Counted from the first letter of the stretch, positions 23,668-34,962 are shown. The stretch: 64,000 nt of DNA from Crambe crambe (GCA_963924555.1 OZ004584.1:620001-684000), one strand, 5' to 3'. A program made the numbers and translations. Notes: a model not told the origin generated them from the sequence alone.

Positions 23668-25480
23668 TAATTATTGATAACTCTGTAGCTAGTATGGTCC
23701 CACCTATGCACACTACTCCATTGCCATAGAAACCTCTCCCACAAGAACACATGAAACTGCCATTGGTATTTTCACATTCACCATTGGGGTGGTGACAGTT
23801 ATGGAGATCAGTAGAACACTCATCAAGATCTACGTTAAAAAGGTTAGTCAATGAGACTATAGCAACAGTAATTGTAATTCCCATACCTGAGCAACTGACT
23901 CCATCTCTATCTAAATGAAATAGGTAACCAGGTTTACAGACACACTGGTATGGGCTGGTGTTGGGAGGACATATGCAGGAATCGGTCTTGCACATATCTG
24001 GTTAGAAGGAGGAAAATGGTATCACAATTTTTTTTGTAAAACCATAAAGATTTTACCCCACATGCCCAAATTAAATTAGGCCTTTCTCGAATATGTTAAC
24101 AATGACACTAAACTGGCTAGTAGCTAGTGATCATCAGATAAATGTATCTAGTTACGTATTTGATGTCTATACAAGTACATAGGAAAAAATTTTTTATTCT
24201 AAGTGGTTCAAAAGAGTTCAGCAACAAGTCTGAGGAATCACATGTGCAATCTCGATGTTCCTCACACATGGCAAAGAAAACTATGCAACATCATAGAGCT
24301 GGCTACAGTAGCTACATTATTACTGGCTGCAAAACAGTTGCGTCCATCTCCATGGTAACCCTGATGACAGCTACAGCCAAAGGATCCATTATTGTTTGAA
24401 CAGTTAGCATTCATAACATCGCAGTCGTGCAGTCCTAATTCACACTCATCAATATCTGCAAGGGGTATAAAACACCTATAGTGAATCCAAACTCTGAGAA
24501 TGATCATGCATGATTTCCATTTTATTGATACTTGTTTGATATTAATTATAGCATAGCAGGAAAAATTTTTGGTGGATTTCGTGAATTAAAAAATATTGTT
24601 CATGCTTCAATTAATTTCTTACTAAACCATGAAATGCTATGGAGTAGATGACTTCTGTTCTACCCAGTGCACATTAATTTTTCTTGCTCTACCACATGTA
24701 CTATTACAACTATATAAGTATTATACCTAAGCATGTCACTTTATCTGCTGCCAAGTAGTAACCTGGTTGACATGTACACGAGTAGGAACCATTATTGTTA
24801 AGACAGATATGGGAGCACCGACTAGTGCCTTCCACACATTCATCAACATCTAATAATTCATAATAAAGTAGCCCCATAATAAGTTGCAATAAAAATTGAA
24901 GATAGCTCTAAAGTAGAAACTGGAACTTTGATTATGGTCAAAAATATATGTAGCTATACTACATATACGTACCTTTACAAGTTCCATTTTCTGAAGCGAC
25001 ATTAAAGCCCTTTTCACAGTAGCAAGTATTTTCTTCACATACACAATTCATACCACCTCGACACTCCATTAAAGATTCGGTAACTGAATTAGTATCAATA
25101 CAGCTACAGCATATTATTATACAGATTACGATTACAATGATCATGGCATCACCTTTAAGGCACTTCTTCCCATTTCCATGGAAACCAGGTCTACATGTAC
25201 AGTTGAATCCTCCGATAGTATTGTTACATGTCGCATTTGAGTCACAATCATGAGTACCAATAGCACACTCATCTTTGTCTAGAAATTAATGTGAAGGGAA
25301 AAAAGCTGAGCATGACAATAAAACTAGTACAATAGCTATTTGTATATACCTATGCATATAGTGATATCATTGCCATAAAAGCCATTGCTGCATCGACACT
25401 GGTTGTTGCCTTGAATTTTTCTGCAAGTTAAATCTACAACTGTTACAAGACACAGCATCAACAAGGACAGTTGCAAGAGC
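16430..25480 (-). CDS. EGF-repeat receptor tyrosine kinase
   Basis: This nearly complete RTK on the minus strand starts with a hydrophobic leader ([15 protein letters not shown]) near 25480-25440. About 13 EGF-like modules follow, one per exon (25351, 25152, 24972, 24727, 24347, 23884, 23703, 23451, 21950, 21548, 21352, 21068 and 20243). Many begin D-x-D-E-C, the calcium-binding type. An Ig-like exon at 22090-22465 interrupts the series. Exon 19715-19844 encodes one transmembrane helix and a basic stop-transfer (IIRKKKIK). Kinase exons are 18954-19070, 18782-18868 (VAIKTLK), 18406-18623, 18100-18212 (HRDLAARN), 17752-17916 ([18 protein letters not shown]), 16860-17002 ([20 protein letters not shown]) and 16430-16577 ([12 protein letters not shown]). 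All key catalytic residues are present and the phases join, so it is probably active. The first codon is uncertain; an upstream exon may exist. Confidence 0.85.
20150..20174. repeat. Poly-G tract
   Basis: About 25 G bases lie in an intron of the EGF-RTK. Similar long G runs occur at 10401, 31650 and 59605. Confidence 0.9.
22835..22870. repeat. Hairpin-ended dispersed repeat, copy 1
   Basis: AGAGAGTGC, GGTA, GCACTCTCT forms a perfect 9-bp stem with a 4-base loop, followed by ATGTAGGG. The same unit occurs at 39950 and 61157. It lies in the intron of the EGF-RTK just before a satellite. Confidence 0.8.
22941..23220. repeat. 20-bp satellite, 14 perfect units
   Basis: The unit CACTGTGCTACTATTCACGA is repeated 14 times head to tail without visible change, in an intron of the EGF-RTK. 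Frames through it stay open because 20 is not a multiple of 3 and no stop occurs. It is not coding. Confidence 0.97.
23617..23665. repeat. (GA)n microsatellite
   Basis: About 24 GA units lie in an intron between EGF exons. Confidence 0.95.
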
Positions 25481-25599
25481 CACGAGACTAATTATTCATT
25501 ATCTAGCCACACCCATTGATTGAAGTATTTGATCTCATGTGTCATTGCATTCAATCAGTTGTGCAGTAAAATCTGATTTTTAACTTCTAATCTTGCTGC

Positions 25600-26340
25600 A
25601 TGACTCAGTGGCTCCAAGAGGACCTAGACCCTTGCTCCCTGTGAGGCTGATCTTCTTGCCCAACATTGGTGGCAGCGACTCCTCCTCCTACCCACTAGCT
25701 ATCGTGTGCGGTGAAGACCTGCATGGCTTCCTCTCCATCTCTGAACTAGATATGTCTGCACAATCAACTCCAACCGTACTCAGACAGATTGCCTACCTCT
25801 GCTGGGCTGGACAGATATCTACAGCAACTCAAACAGAAGTTGTCTGATAGCCTTATCAGATGCTCCAATAAACAAACCAAATGACCTTACAGGTGACAGG
25901 AAACAAGCCAGAGAACATAGCAGTTCCAGCAGCCACAGTTGGGTCCAAGAGGAGAATAACAAAAATACCTCACCACTCCTTCCGATAAAGAACAGCATCA
26001 CCAGCTGACAGGAGATGGAGCAATACAGCCGACCCCATCACAACCAAATTCACCACAGCTGCAACTGGTAGCTGAAGGTACCTTAGAACTACTGCTCAGG
26101 CAAATGCAGAAAGATAGAGAGGCTAGCAACCGATCTTTGGTACAAGCATAGCCTCTAACAATCAAAGGAAAGCTTGCATGGATGCAATTCCCCAATGTCC
26201 CCAAATGCAACACAAGGAGGACATAGTGGAGTGCCTCCAGGTCTTTGAGGAAACCCAACTAGCTAAGGGAAATCCCAAGGAACATTGGTGTCACACACTA
26301 ACCACTCTTAAACAAGAACTGTAAAGCAGTTGTGGTAGGA
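25600..26340 (+). mobile_element. Gypsy-type LTR retrotransposon fossil, gag-like remnant
   Basis: On the + strand, pieces resemble the Gag region of Ty3/Gypsy elements: a coiled, charged stretch (LLRQMQKDREASNRSL), then DIVECLQVFEETQLAKGNP and WCHTLTTL, the matrix/capsid-like helix order. No protease, reverse transcriptase, integrase or paired LTR was found in the window. It is clearly broken, with several breaks and large losses, and looks old. It lies just upstream of the EGF-RTK start and behind the truncated secreted-family gene. Confidence 0.45.
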
Positions 26341-26759
26341 TTGCTTGCATCCACAAAATACATAAGCATTACAGTTTTCTAGGCCAGACCAACTAGAAAA
26401 ATAGATCGGTAGGTAGAGGGAAAAAATTATTACTGACCTCTGATCCTAAATTTTGTTTCTATAGATCAAAATACAGCAAAGTACATGAATAAGAATGATA
26501 AAAGAACAGCATATAACTAGGGCAATGTTCAACATTCAGTTAACAGCGAGCAAGCAAGTAAATATTCTTTAGTGCTACAACTCGTTTTGCTGCTGAGTTT
26601 ATATGTAACAAAGCACTTAGATAAGCCTGTAGAGCCTCTACAACTACTACTATAGCAATGTGCAGCATTTGAAAGTGACCAAGTGATTGATAAGCTCCAG
26701 TGCAGCATTGATATTGCTAAGAGTCAACCAGGAAGCTCCACACAAAAAGCTGTGAATAT

Positions 26760-27506
26760 TTACCATAAGCACTTAGATACGTAAGCCAACCACGGAGGAT
26801 TGTTGAAGGCGCAGCAGTTGGAGGTGCAGTCCATAGCATCCCACAATGCACCATTGTAGTCACCATCACAGAAGTAGTTATTGCCGACAAATGAAGGGGG
26901 CAATTGAGCAAATGAACGATCTTGATTGTCACAGGGACAGCGAAAAGTACCACCACCATGACCAGCAACAAAAGACCAAACATGTTGTCGAGGGGATCCA
27001 TGAGTCACACTGACACCTTCTAGATATGGTCCATTAATTGCAGAAATCCTTAGATTGTCGAAGTCAGCAAAGGCATCTGGTGAGCCAGAAGCGTATCCAA
27101 TGGCTCGCGCACAAATACGACTGTAAGTCAATCCGGAAGTAAAAATAAATGCTCCTGGGCAGGCTGTAGGTGTGGAAGCTGAACATAACCTTGCAGGTGA
27201 TGAAGTTTCCGTCCGACCAGAGGAAAGACATTGCTGTGACGTGTTACTCATGTCGAAATGAAGCACCTGAGTCCATAACCCCCTGCCACACTCACTAACC
27301 ACCTGACTTGGGTTCATAATTTCCAAAGAGAGAACAACAGATTCAGTGAGAGCAGACTCGAGGATTTGACTTGCAGGACAGGATCCATTATCACTTATAA
27401 CAAGAGGATTGATACGATAAGGAAGTGGACCATTGAGGGATGTTAGAGCTAAGACTGCTGTGAGCAGAGAGACACAGTATAGAAAGCAAACCTTCTCGGG
27501 CAACAT
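26760..27506 (-). CDS. Secreted Cys-rich family member A, truncated C-terminus
   Basis: An intronless frame from ATG at 27506 (MLPEKVCFLYCVSLLTAVLA, signal peptide) with the family motifs SCPASQILESA, ECGRGLWTQVLHFDMSN, SRICARAIGYASGSPDAF, YLEGVSVTHGSPRQHVWSF, CPCDN, FVGNNYFCDGDYNGALWDAMDC and CCAFNNPPW. After NNPPW the family end (FSVSLP...DDIEVRIC...QLYVQ) is replaced by LAYVSKCLW and a stop. The break is at about 26790, where similarity to member B (45741-46577) ends. It is otherwise about 95 percent identical to B, and the similarity extends upstream. It is either a recent truncated duplicate or a shortened protein. The function is unknown; it is secreted by inference. Confidence 0.8.
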   Translation of the reverse strand: MLPEKVCFLYCVSLLTAVLALTSLNGPLPYRINPLVISDNGSCPASQILESALTESVVLSLEIMNPSQVVSECGRGLWTQVLHFDMSNTSQQCLSSGRTETSSPARLCSASTPTACPGAFIFTSGLTYSRICARAIGYASGSPDAFADFDNLRISAINGPYLEGVSVTHGSPRQHVWSFVAGHGGGTFRCPCDNQDRSFAQLPPSFVGNNYFCDGDYNGALWDAMDCTSNCCAFNNPPWLAYVSKCLW

Positions 27507-27689
27507 TCTCACAACATAAAAATGTCTAGCTCTGAAATAAAAATCAACTTTCTCTTATAGCTACTGCACAAATATCATGTTTATGAACATGCTACCCTGT
27601 GTAAATGTACCGGTATTGATGCAGAACCCTTAAGCTAAGCAGTACATAACTTGATAAGTGCAGCTTATAATTTCTAGTATGATTGCAGT

Positions 27690-28240
27690 TATGGCCTATT
27701 ACGTATCTTGTTGAAGCCTCATTAATGAAAAGCAATTCCAACCCTCAGCACACATATACCTAAGACACTGAGTCTGCTGTTACATGCATACACCATCTCC
27801 CCACTATCAGATAAATGGTTGGGAAATAATCATACGATGCATTCTAATAAGACTTAGTACATACATACATGGAGCTATAGTTATGGCCTATCACGTTACG
27901 TATCTTGTTGAAGCCTCATTAATGAAAAGCAATTCCAACCCTCAGCACACATATACCTAAGACACTGAGTCTGCTGTTACATGCATACACCATCTCCCCA
28001 CTATCAGATAAATGGTTGGGAAATAATCATACGATGCATTCTAATAAGACTTAGTACATACATACATGGAGCTATAGTTATGGCCTATCACGTTACGTAT
28101 CTTGTTGAAGCCTCATTAATGAAAAGCAATTCCAACCCTCAGCACACATATACTGAGTCTGCTGTTACATGCGTACACCATCTCCCCACTATTAGACGAG
28201 TAGGTAGGTAGTTAATGGTTGGGAAGTAATCATATGATGC
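27690..28240. repeat. About 197-bp tandem repeat, three units
   Basis: The motif CTTGTTGAAGCCTCATTAATG starts at 27707, 27904 and 28101, with the intervening sequence nearly identical. A single copy is at 47093 behind secreted-family member B. The triplication is thus specific to the copy upstream of member A. Confidence 0.9.
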
Positions 28241-28510
28241 ATTCTAATGGCTGCTGGCCCAGTAGTACACTAATTATTGTCCCCATACACACATTATAAG
28301 GTGTCAATGTATGTACACACACACATATGGAACTCTTTGATGCCAATATCCCAAAACTTGTAATTTACTATCTTTCTCACACATACAGTTTGACCTTTCA
28401 GCATGTAATGGTCCATGCATAATGACTACATGAGGGATATGATCTGTGTACGTGTGTATCTGTTACAACCACATTGCACATAATGGGGACAGTTTAGTGC
28501 AATAATATAC
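28240..28510. repeat. Flank duplicated with 47230-47480
   Basis: TGGCTGCTGGCCCAGTAGTAC through CAGCATGTAATGGTCCATGC to TGTTACAACCACATTGCAC is shared with the region upstream of member B. It continues the segmental duplication. No coding signal. Confidence 0.75.
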
Positions 28511-29866
28511 CTCCATATACTTCAAGAGTTACCACATCAGAGAATGGTGAGGGTCCTGCACTGCTCACTACAGCAAACGATACATCAACACTTCGACACG
28601 CATGACTTGATAAATCCAAATCTTCCCTTGGATCACGCTAAGTGTGTATGCAATCAAAGAAAGAAAAATCGACAGTAGCATGAACTATATTTATAAAGGC
28701 AACTCTTACAATAAAAGTCTGGTTATTATTCTCTAGGTCTTTCTAGCAGAAGTTGCAGTACCTGCCATATATAGGTAATGTTACCAGACGTCTTATCATA
28801 AATCTTGAAGAGGAAGCCAACGAGTGGAGGGTTAGTTGTTCCTGCAGGTGGCATGGCTTCAGTCAGATTGATGGAGTAAGCACCAACTCTATAAGAGGAC
28901 GGTGGACGGTTGTCCGGTGGAGTGAGTCTTGGAGGAGCAAGAGGTTGAGTTGGAAGAACAGGCATTCTCACACGAGTGATCACACCTCCTGTAGTGCACC
29001 CAGTAGCACATGGTGGGCTCTAGTCAATTAATACAATAGAAATATGACAGCTACATTGACAAGTTTGAAATTCACTAAGGAGTGACCTATGTACAATGGG
29101 TTATTGATGAGTATTGCCTCATAATACCCTGATCCATAATTATTTGAAATGATTCACTTACTATAAGGCAGTTGATGGGGCAGCTACTTCTAGCTATCCA
29201 GAGATCAATGGTGTCCAGATTCATACATCTATCACTACCAGCATTACACACAAGCTCTTCTCTGCATTCTCTTTGCTAAAATCATCATCAACAAAATTAA
29301 TGTCAATCTTGACAGCTAGTTTGGATGTGGGATAGCCAGAGCTTACACAGTCTTGAATGCAACTGTTTTTGTCATATCCTGGGTTGTTGTTGACAGTTAC
29401 CCATGTTCGACAGCCTCTAACACACTCATGGACCTACAAACACAAATTTAGTAGTCTTTGGGTAATTAAAAGTTTATCTGCATGCAGTAAACCTACAATT
29501 TCTTGGTCATTGCAGTCTGAGTTATCATTCAAGATAGGAAAAGGCCAAGTCTCATATGTGGTACGATCTATTGTCCTTGCTCGCTGAAAATTTAATAGTG
29601 AGAATAATAACGGTGGCATTACTACTAATACTACTAGTTAATGTATAGATACTTACAGCAAAAGATGGATGTTGATGTGTGAAACAGCTTAAAAAACACC
29701 TTCCCTCAGTCAGCAAGAGATCTCTATTTTCTGCCGTGAAATTCACTTCATAAAGAGGCTGTGAAGGCTGTAAGGGGACCAAACACGACTGCTGATTAAA
29801 GACAGCCATGGGCAACACCAACAAAATTATCAAAGTTCTAGTTGCACTAAAGACATATACTGCCAT
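28511..29866 (-). CDS. Cys-rich plus fibronectin III receptor N-terminus (partial)
   Basis: Six exons join cleanly: 29657-29866, 29497-29583, 29347-29433, 29162-29275, 28763-29019 and 28511-28637. The protein begins MAVYVFSATRTLIILLVLPM (signal peptide). A Cys-rich module follows (EGRCFLSCF, DNSDCNDQEI, VHECVRGC, KNSCIQDC, SDRCMNLDTIDLW, SSCPINC). Its spacing is reminiscent of the anosmin-1 N-terminal cysteine box. A Pro-rich fibronectin III module comes next (PPRLTPPDN...YRVGAY...GFLFKIYDK, then VSFAVVSSAGPSPFSD). The last exon has a donor, but no matching exon lies downstream; the 197-bp repeats and secreted-family member A begin there. It is probably the N-terminus of an RTK cut off by rearrangement. 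A partial copy lies at 4345-5145. Confidence 0.7.
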
Positions 29867-29869
29867 GAT

Positions 29870-30200
29870 AGCTACTGCAGATGTCCCTTGCTGTGCCTGC
29901 TCTGGTTGATCATTCTTGTATTAAAATGATTTTGAAAGTATACATTGACTACCTTGTTTACACAGCTTTCCCCACACCATGTGCACCCGGCCCATCCGGC
30001 GCTGCACACCCTCAGAATTGCAACTTCCATGGAAGATTTAGCTACTAGATTGTCTAATCTCTTGCTGTGCCTGGACTGGTCAATTATTCTTTTTGAAAGT
30101 ATACATTATTGATTACCTTTTATAGCTGGGCTTTAGCAAGATATTGGACAGTTTCCATACCCTTTCTTAATTACTGGGACTCATCAAACTGGTGAATATC
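29870..30200. repeat. 5' flank duplicated with 35475-36035
   Basis: The sequence upstream of the Cys-rich/Fn3 start codon (TGTGCCTGCTCTGGTTGATC, TTTACACAGCTTTCCCCAC, CTTCCATGGAAGATTTAGC) recurs at 35505-35670 and again, more loosely, at 35870-36030. It probably contains the shared promoter and 5' UTR. Confidence 0.75.
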
Positions 30201-30222
30201 AGCTGCTCTTTCTCTCTCGCAC

Positions 30223-30600
30223 TCAGCTAAGCTTCATTTCAGGCAACCATGCACGCTTGCACATGCGTTTGCGCACACCTACCCATTGTCCCATCCGCAA
30301 CCACGCTTGCGCATGCGTTTGCGCACACCTACCCATTGTCCCTATTTCCCACATGGTAACACCATAGGACCACACCCACCCATTGTCCCTATTTCCCACA
30401 AGGTAACAACACCTACTCATTGTCCCTATTTCCCACACTCACCCATTGTCCTTATTTCCCACTAGGTGACACCATAGGACCACACCTACCCATTGTCCCT
30501 ATTTCCCACAAGGTAACACCATAGGATCACACCTACCCATTGTCCCTATTACCCACAAGGTAACACCATAGGACCACATATCAGACATAAACTCTTGTGC
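30223..30600 (-). repeat. About 48-bp minisatellite derived from a kinase exon
   Basis: The unit reads ATAGGACCACACCTACCCAT and TGTCCCTATTTCCCACAAGG on the + strand. On the minus strand it encodes WSYGVTLWEIGTMG, the subdomain IX helix of a tyrosine kinase. About six units are recognisable, with lengths drifting and two longer GCATGCG-containing variants near 30245-30320. Confidence 0.8.
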
Positions 30601-31365
30601 TTCGATGGATTCCAAGGCCATCCGCTTGAGACGGAGTCTTCCTTTCGTCTTCTTGACGTAGACTTCCTCCACTTCTCTCGACAGTCCAAAATCAGTGATC
30701 TTCAAGTTTTTTGCCCGCACCCACTAAAATGTTGCGACAGGCCAAGTCCCTGTGGACGATGTTGATACTGGCAAGATATTCCTGTGCACAATAAATATTA
30801 TCTCAAAAACCGATGACAATAACTAGAGCATTTGCAATGTCTCCTTTTACCATTAGGCCATGCAATGGTTGACATTTTTGGTGTCACTTTCATAACTAGA
30901 TGGGTCACCGGCCAGTTTCGTGGGTAGTGGTTTTTTGGAAAAATTATGCAAATTTAAATTAATGCTCATACTTCTAATTATACACATACCATGGATGCAA
31001 ATACTTATCAGCTCTATATTATGCTCTATATATGGGGATTGTGAACTTAATGACGTGGTAAAAAAATGCATACAAACACTCTTCATTTTATTTTTTATTT
31101 ATTTATTTATTTATTTTTTTTTTTTTTTTTTGCCTACCATGCCTGTGGCTATCTGATAAGCAAACTGCATGAGGTCATTTCCTTCCAAATCTCCAAGATC
31201 ACCATAAATGTCGTCCTCATCCTCAGCTAGTTCTATTTCATTGCTTGGAGCATCATCCCTCTTCTCTTCCAAGTGCGAATACTCGTTCTTAGACTCCTGA
31301 AAAGGAAACACACACACATAAATTAGAGATGATCATACAGGAGGTCTTTAATGACTAATCAGTGG

Positions 31366-31592
31366 AACCTCAATAATGGACACACTGGGGATCCATCCGT
31401 TTGTCCTTTGTAGAGAAGTTGTCCTCTTTTGGAGGTTATTTTGTATGGAGTGTATATACAAAGGTACTTTTAGATTGTCCTAAGGTTGTTGAGAGGTTAT
31501 CCTTTTCTGGAGGTTACAAGTGTAATGTGTCCTTGATGTGAGGTTAGTCCTCTTTCGGAGTGTCCTTTATCGGGAGGTTTCACTTATGAATA
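31366..31592. mobile_element. Pogo/Tigger-like MITE with GGAACCTC ends
   Basis: GTGGAACCTCAATAATGGACA at the left and TGTCCTTTATCGGGAGGTTTCAC at the right are imperfect inverted repeats. Internal GTCCTCTTTTGGAGG motifs repeat. It lies in an intron of the scrambled RTK. A related copy sits around 1250-1425. Confidence 0.55.
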
Positions 31593-31649
31593 GCTAAAAC
31601 TTTTGTGTTGTGGATGAGTTTTCAATACCATGTATAGTGGAAATTATTT

Positions 31650-31700
31650 GTGGGGGGGGGGGGGGGGGGGAGGGGAGGGGGAGGGAGGGAGGGGGGGAAT
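31650..31700. repeat. Poly-G / GGGA tract
   Basis: About 21 G bases are followed by GGGA-type purine repeats. Confidence 0.85.
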
Positions 31701-31820
31701 GGATATTAGATAATAATATTAGATTAGAGAGTGTCCCAATTGAAGGGATGCCCTATTAATTACAGAGGTGTTCTAATTGGAGGGGGTTCCCCATTACAAT
31801 AAACTTCCTTTTCCTTACAG

Positions 31821-31955
31821 CTGCTGAAAATCCCTTACCTGGCATCCTTGGTGGTTCCATAACCTTTGGAATTCTGGTGATCATCTTGATCATTCATAGT
31901 CCTCCTGGTTGTCTATTTCTGCTATTGTCAGTACAAGCTGAACAGTGATCTAAAG
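31821..31955 (+). pseudogene. Inverted transmembrane exon of a receptor
   Basis: An acceptor TTACAG at 31815-31820 and a donor AAG/GTGCTT at 31955 bracket 135 bases on the + strand. These encode AENPLPGILGGSITFGILVI and, after a one-base frame change near 31890, IVLLVVYFCYCQYKLNSDLK. This is a typical transmembrane helix plus stop-transfer. It lies inside the minus-strand RTK that lacks exactly this part, so a local inversion is likely. Confidence 0.55.
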
Positions 31956-31959
31956 GTGC

Positions 31960-33215
31960 TTACATTAAATCTTTCATGAATCTTACATTTTCAACAATCT
32001 CAGGTGGCAACTGCTTCAGTAAGATGATTTTTTTACTAATTAATATTCCACAAAGTTTGCACTAACTAAATCAAGACTTCATTGGCCATTTTCTTGAAAA
32101 TTGTCATAGCTAAATAAGCCAGCATTTGTTTGGATGTTCACTCAATCCTTTTATGTTTTCACTGGACCACTTTTATTATCCCATGCCTGCAGAGTTAGCT
32201 AAGTGGTTATGCCTATATGAAGCACCACGACCTTCAAGAGTCATGATCACATTAGCATAGCAATATTATATCATAGTCTAAGGCAGAAATCAAGTTTTAA
32301 TTTGAAAAGGTTGTCCTGCACTTATACTGCAGCTAGTTGGATAATTTTATAGTCTTATCTTCAGATAGGATCAATCTACACACTATGTAATAGTTATTAA
32401 GAGGGGGTGGGGCATGGTGTGGCTAAAATACCTTAAACCATAAAATTTTGATTACTTTGTACATCTCAGGAATCACTGGTTCGAATCAGCTCATTTTTTG
32501 CATGCAGCTTTCATAAGTTAAAGTGATCAACGTAACAGTTAGTTTTTTTCTATATCTAGCTTAGACTTTTCAAATCACAAGGTCGGGCATGAAAAAATAA
32601 GAATAAACTAAAAATTAATATTGAAATTCAGAAAAACTCAATGTTGTGTTGTAGAATACAGATAGAAGGTGTCTGAGAGAAAAAATTATCCAAGTAAGTC
32701 CAACAGTTCCTGAGAATTACAGGCATTAGCAAAGTCGTTCATAGCACCCACGAAAATTAGGCAATATTTAAAAATTTTGGTGTGTGTGGTAGTGATATGG
32801 TACTGTATAGCTAGGATATTTTGCTTATTGCTGCTCTAAACAGCTCTGGAGTTATACTCCCCTAGCAACCATGTGTGGGCGGAGGGTTGCAAGCACCCTT
32901 AAGCATTCATTCAAGATTTAGTAGTACAATGAAGGCCCACTAGTATATGTGTCTGACCTACAAAGAGAGAACCAGTGCTCTCCATCTGCTAAAATAAATA
33001 TAAATTTTCTGCTTTCCACACGTGTGTGTATGTAGCAAACACACGCACTCTAATTGTCTTGCAACGATGAAACAAAAACTATGTCTAGTTTCATGTGAAA
33101 AGGCTACTGTAACATCCTTTGATTTCTATGTCAGTTTGTGTAACAACAATTATAGTATCATTATTCTAACTATTTACTTTTAGTTCACCAGTTTCTTCAA
33201 CAGCTACAGCAGTGC
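31960..33215. other. Stretch without recognised coding exons
   Basis: About 1.25 kb of AT-rich sequence lies where the ATP-binding lobe exons of the scrambled RTK would be expected. I found no glycine loop or VAIK motif on either strand. Confidence 0.4.
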
Positions 33216-33221
33216 ACCTGT

Positions 33222-33224
33222 CAT

Positions 33225-33303
<79 letters not shown>

Positions 33304-33316
33304 TCTCTCCCTCCCC
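33222..33316. repeat. (CT)n microsatellite
   Basis: About 40 CT units end in CCTCTCTC variants next to an Fn3 exon of the scrambled RTK. Confidence 0.95.
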
Positions 33317-34126
33317 TTAGAACTTCTTCAATTCTTAACTAAATTTAAGCACCACACACTCACAAACTCAAATGACATCCTTACCCCGACTCTCCCCACA
33401 GCTGAATCAGCTGGAGGGTTACCATACGGCTCATCAATTGGTTCAACTCCAATGGCCACCATATATTCCATCCTATTGTCTGTTTGTCTTTTCTGCACTC
33501 TAGGCCGTGGAGAAGCACCAGCTGAAGATGCACCCCAGTCTACATCCATGAAGTAGTGGTATGATCCATTTGTAGACTCAGTGATGGAGGAGATGCTGGC
33601 AGAGATTTCACTTGGAGGGAAGATCTCTTCGATGACGACCACCTCCAGACTGCTCCAGTTTCCTGAGAGGTAGGCTGGATTCCACGCCCTCACCTATGTG
33701 TGTGTGTGTGTGTTTGAGGGGGTTGTTTAAGCAGAAACAAAAAATGAAAATAAACTTTGGAAATGATCTTGTCCACTGCATTGCTGATTTGGACCAAGTT
33801 ACAGCCTATTTATTATAGTAAAGCCTAATACTCCCATTGATCCGAGTTAGTCAGCATTTGATACCAGTCATCAGAGGAGAACCCAATCCGATCATGCCAC
33901 ATTGGTTGATTTTAGATAGTGAAATTTGACCTACTTATCTATCAAAATATGCAAGTTTAGCTAACAAATATTTATATTGTATAGTATAATCTTAAGCTAG
34001 GTACCTGATGAAAGAGGATCTTCATATTTTTTTGGACCATGTGGTCTGACTCTTAATACCAGTTTCATGCATAATTAGTTTGTGGTAAATTGTGTAGTAT
34101 TTAACATTTCTAGTACTTACATAATC

Positions 34127-34310
<184 letters not shown>

Positions 34311-34614
34311 AACCATTTTGGCAAGGGGTAAGGGAGTGGAGGAGTAAGGGGGTGGAGGCTATGTATGATTCAAAGTATGCATGGGGATGAGATGGAGGTC
34401 GGCCTTGATGAGTCCACTCCTCCCCTCCCCTCCCTGGAACCCCATGTCATTTCCCCTACCCCCTTTCAAGTAGCCAACTACTCACCTGGACATCCAGTAT
34501 TTCTGAGACCTTGCAGAAGAAACATGGAGCCATTACCACTGGGCTGTAAACACATACATACATACATACATACATACATACATACATACATACATACATG
34601 GAATAATTCATGTA

Positions 34615-34962
34615 CAGTGTAACCTTGGTTATCCGCACCTCGCTTATCTGGCACCTCGTTTATCTGGAACCAACCTCCTTTATCCAGATTAGGAAATAGT
34701 GATTAATACATGCACTACAAGCATGTGTAATTTTAATGTTATTTTCTGAGAGTGCTTTGCACAGGCACATAATTAGCAACTGCATAACAACAAGCTACAC
34801 TGTTCTAAGCTGTTAGTACTAGCTTTTAATAAATTCCAAACAACCAACATAACCTCAACACTATTATATTAATACTATTTCATTTATCTGGACTAATTCA
34901 CTTATCTGGCAGCCTGGAAAAAATGCTTGGACAAAGGTGTCCGGATAACCGAGGTTTGACTG
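34615..34962. mobile_element. Pogo/Tigger-like MITE, TA duplication
   Basis: CAGTGTAACCTTGGTTATCC at the left and GGATAACCGAGGTTTGACTG at the right are inverted repeats, flanked by TA at 34613-34614 and 34963-34964. These are the typical ends of Tc1/mariner-superfamily pogo/Tigger elements. There is no transposase, so it is non-autonomous. A loose copy of the right end is at 19450-19480. Confidence 0.8.
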
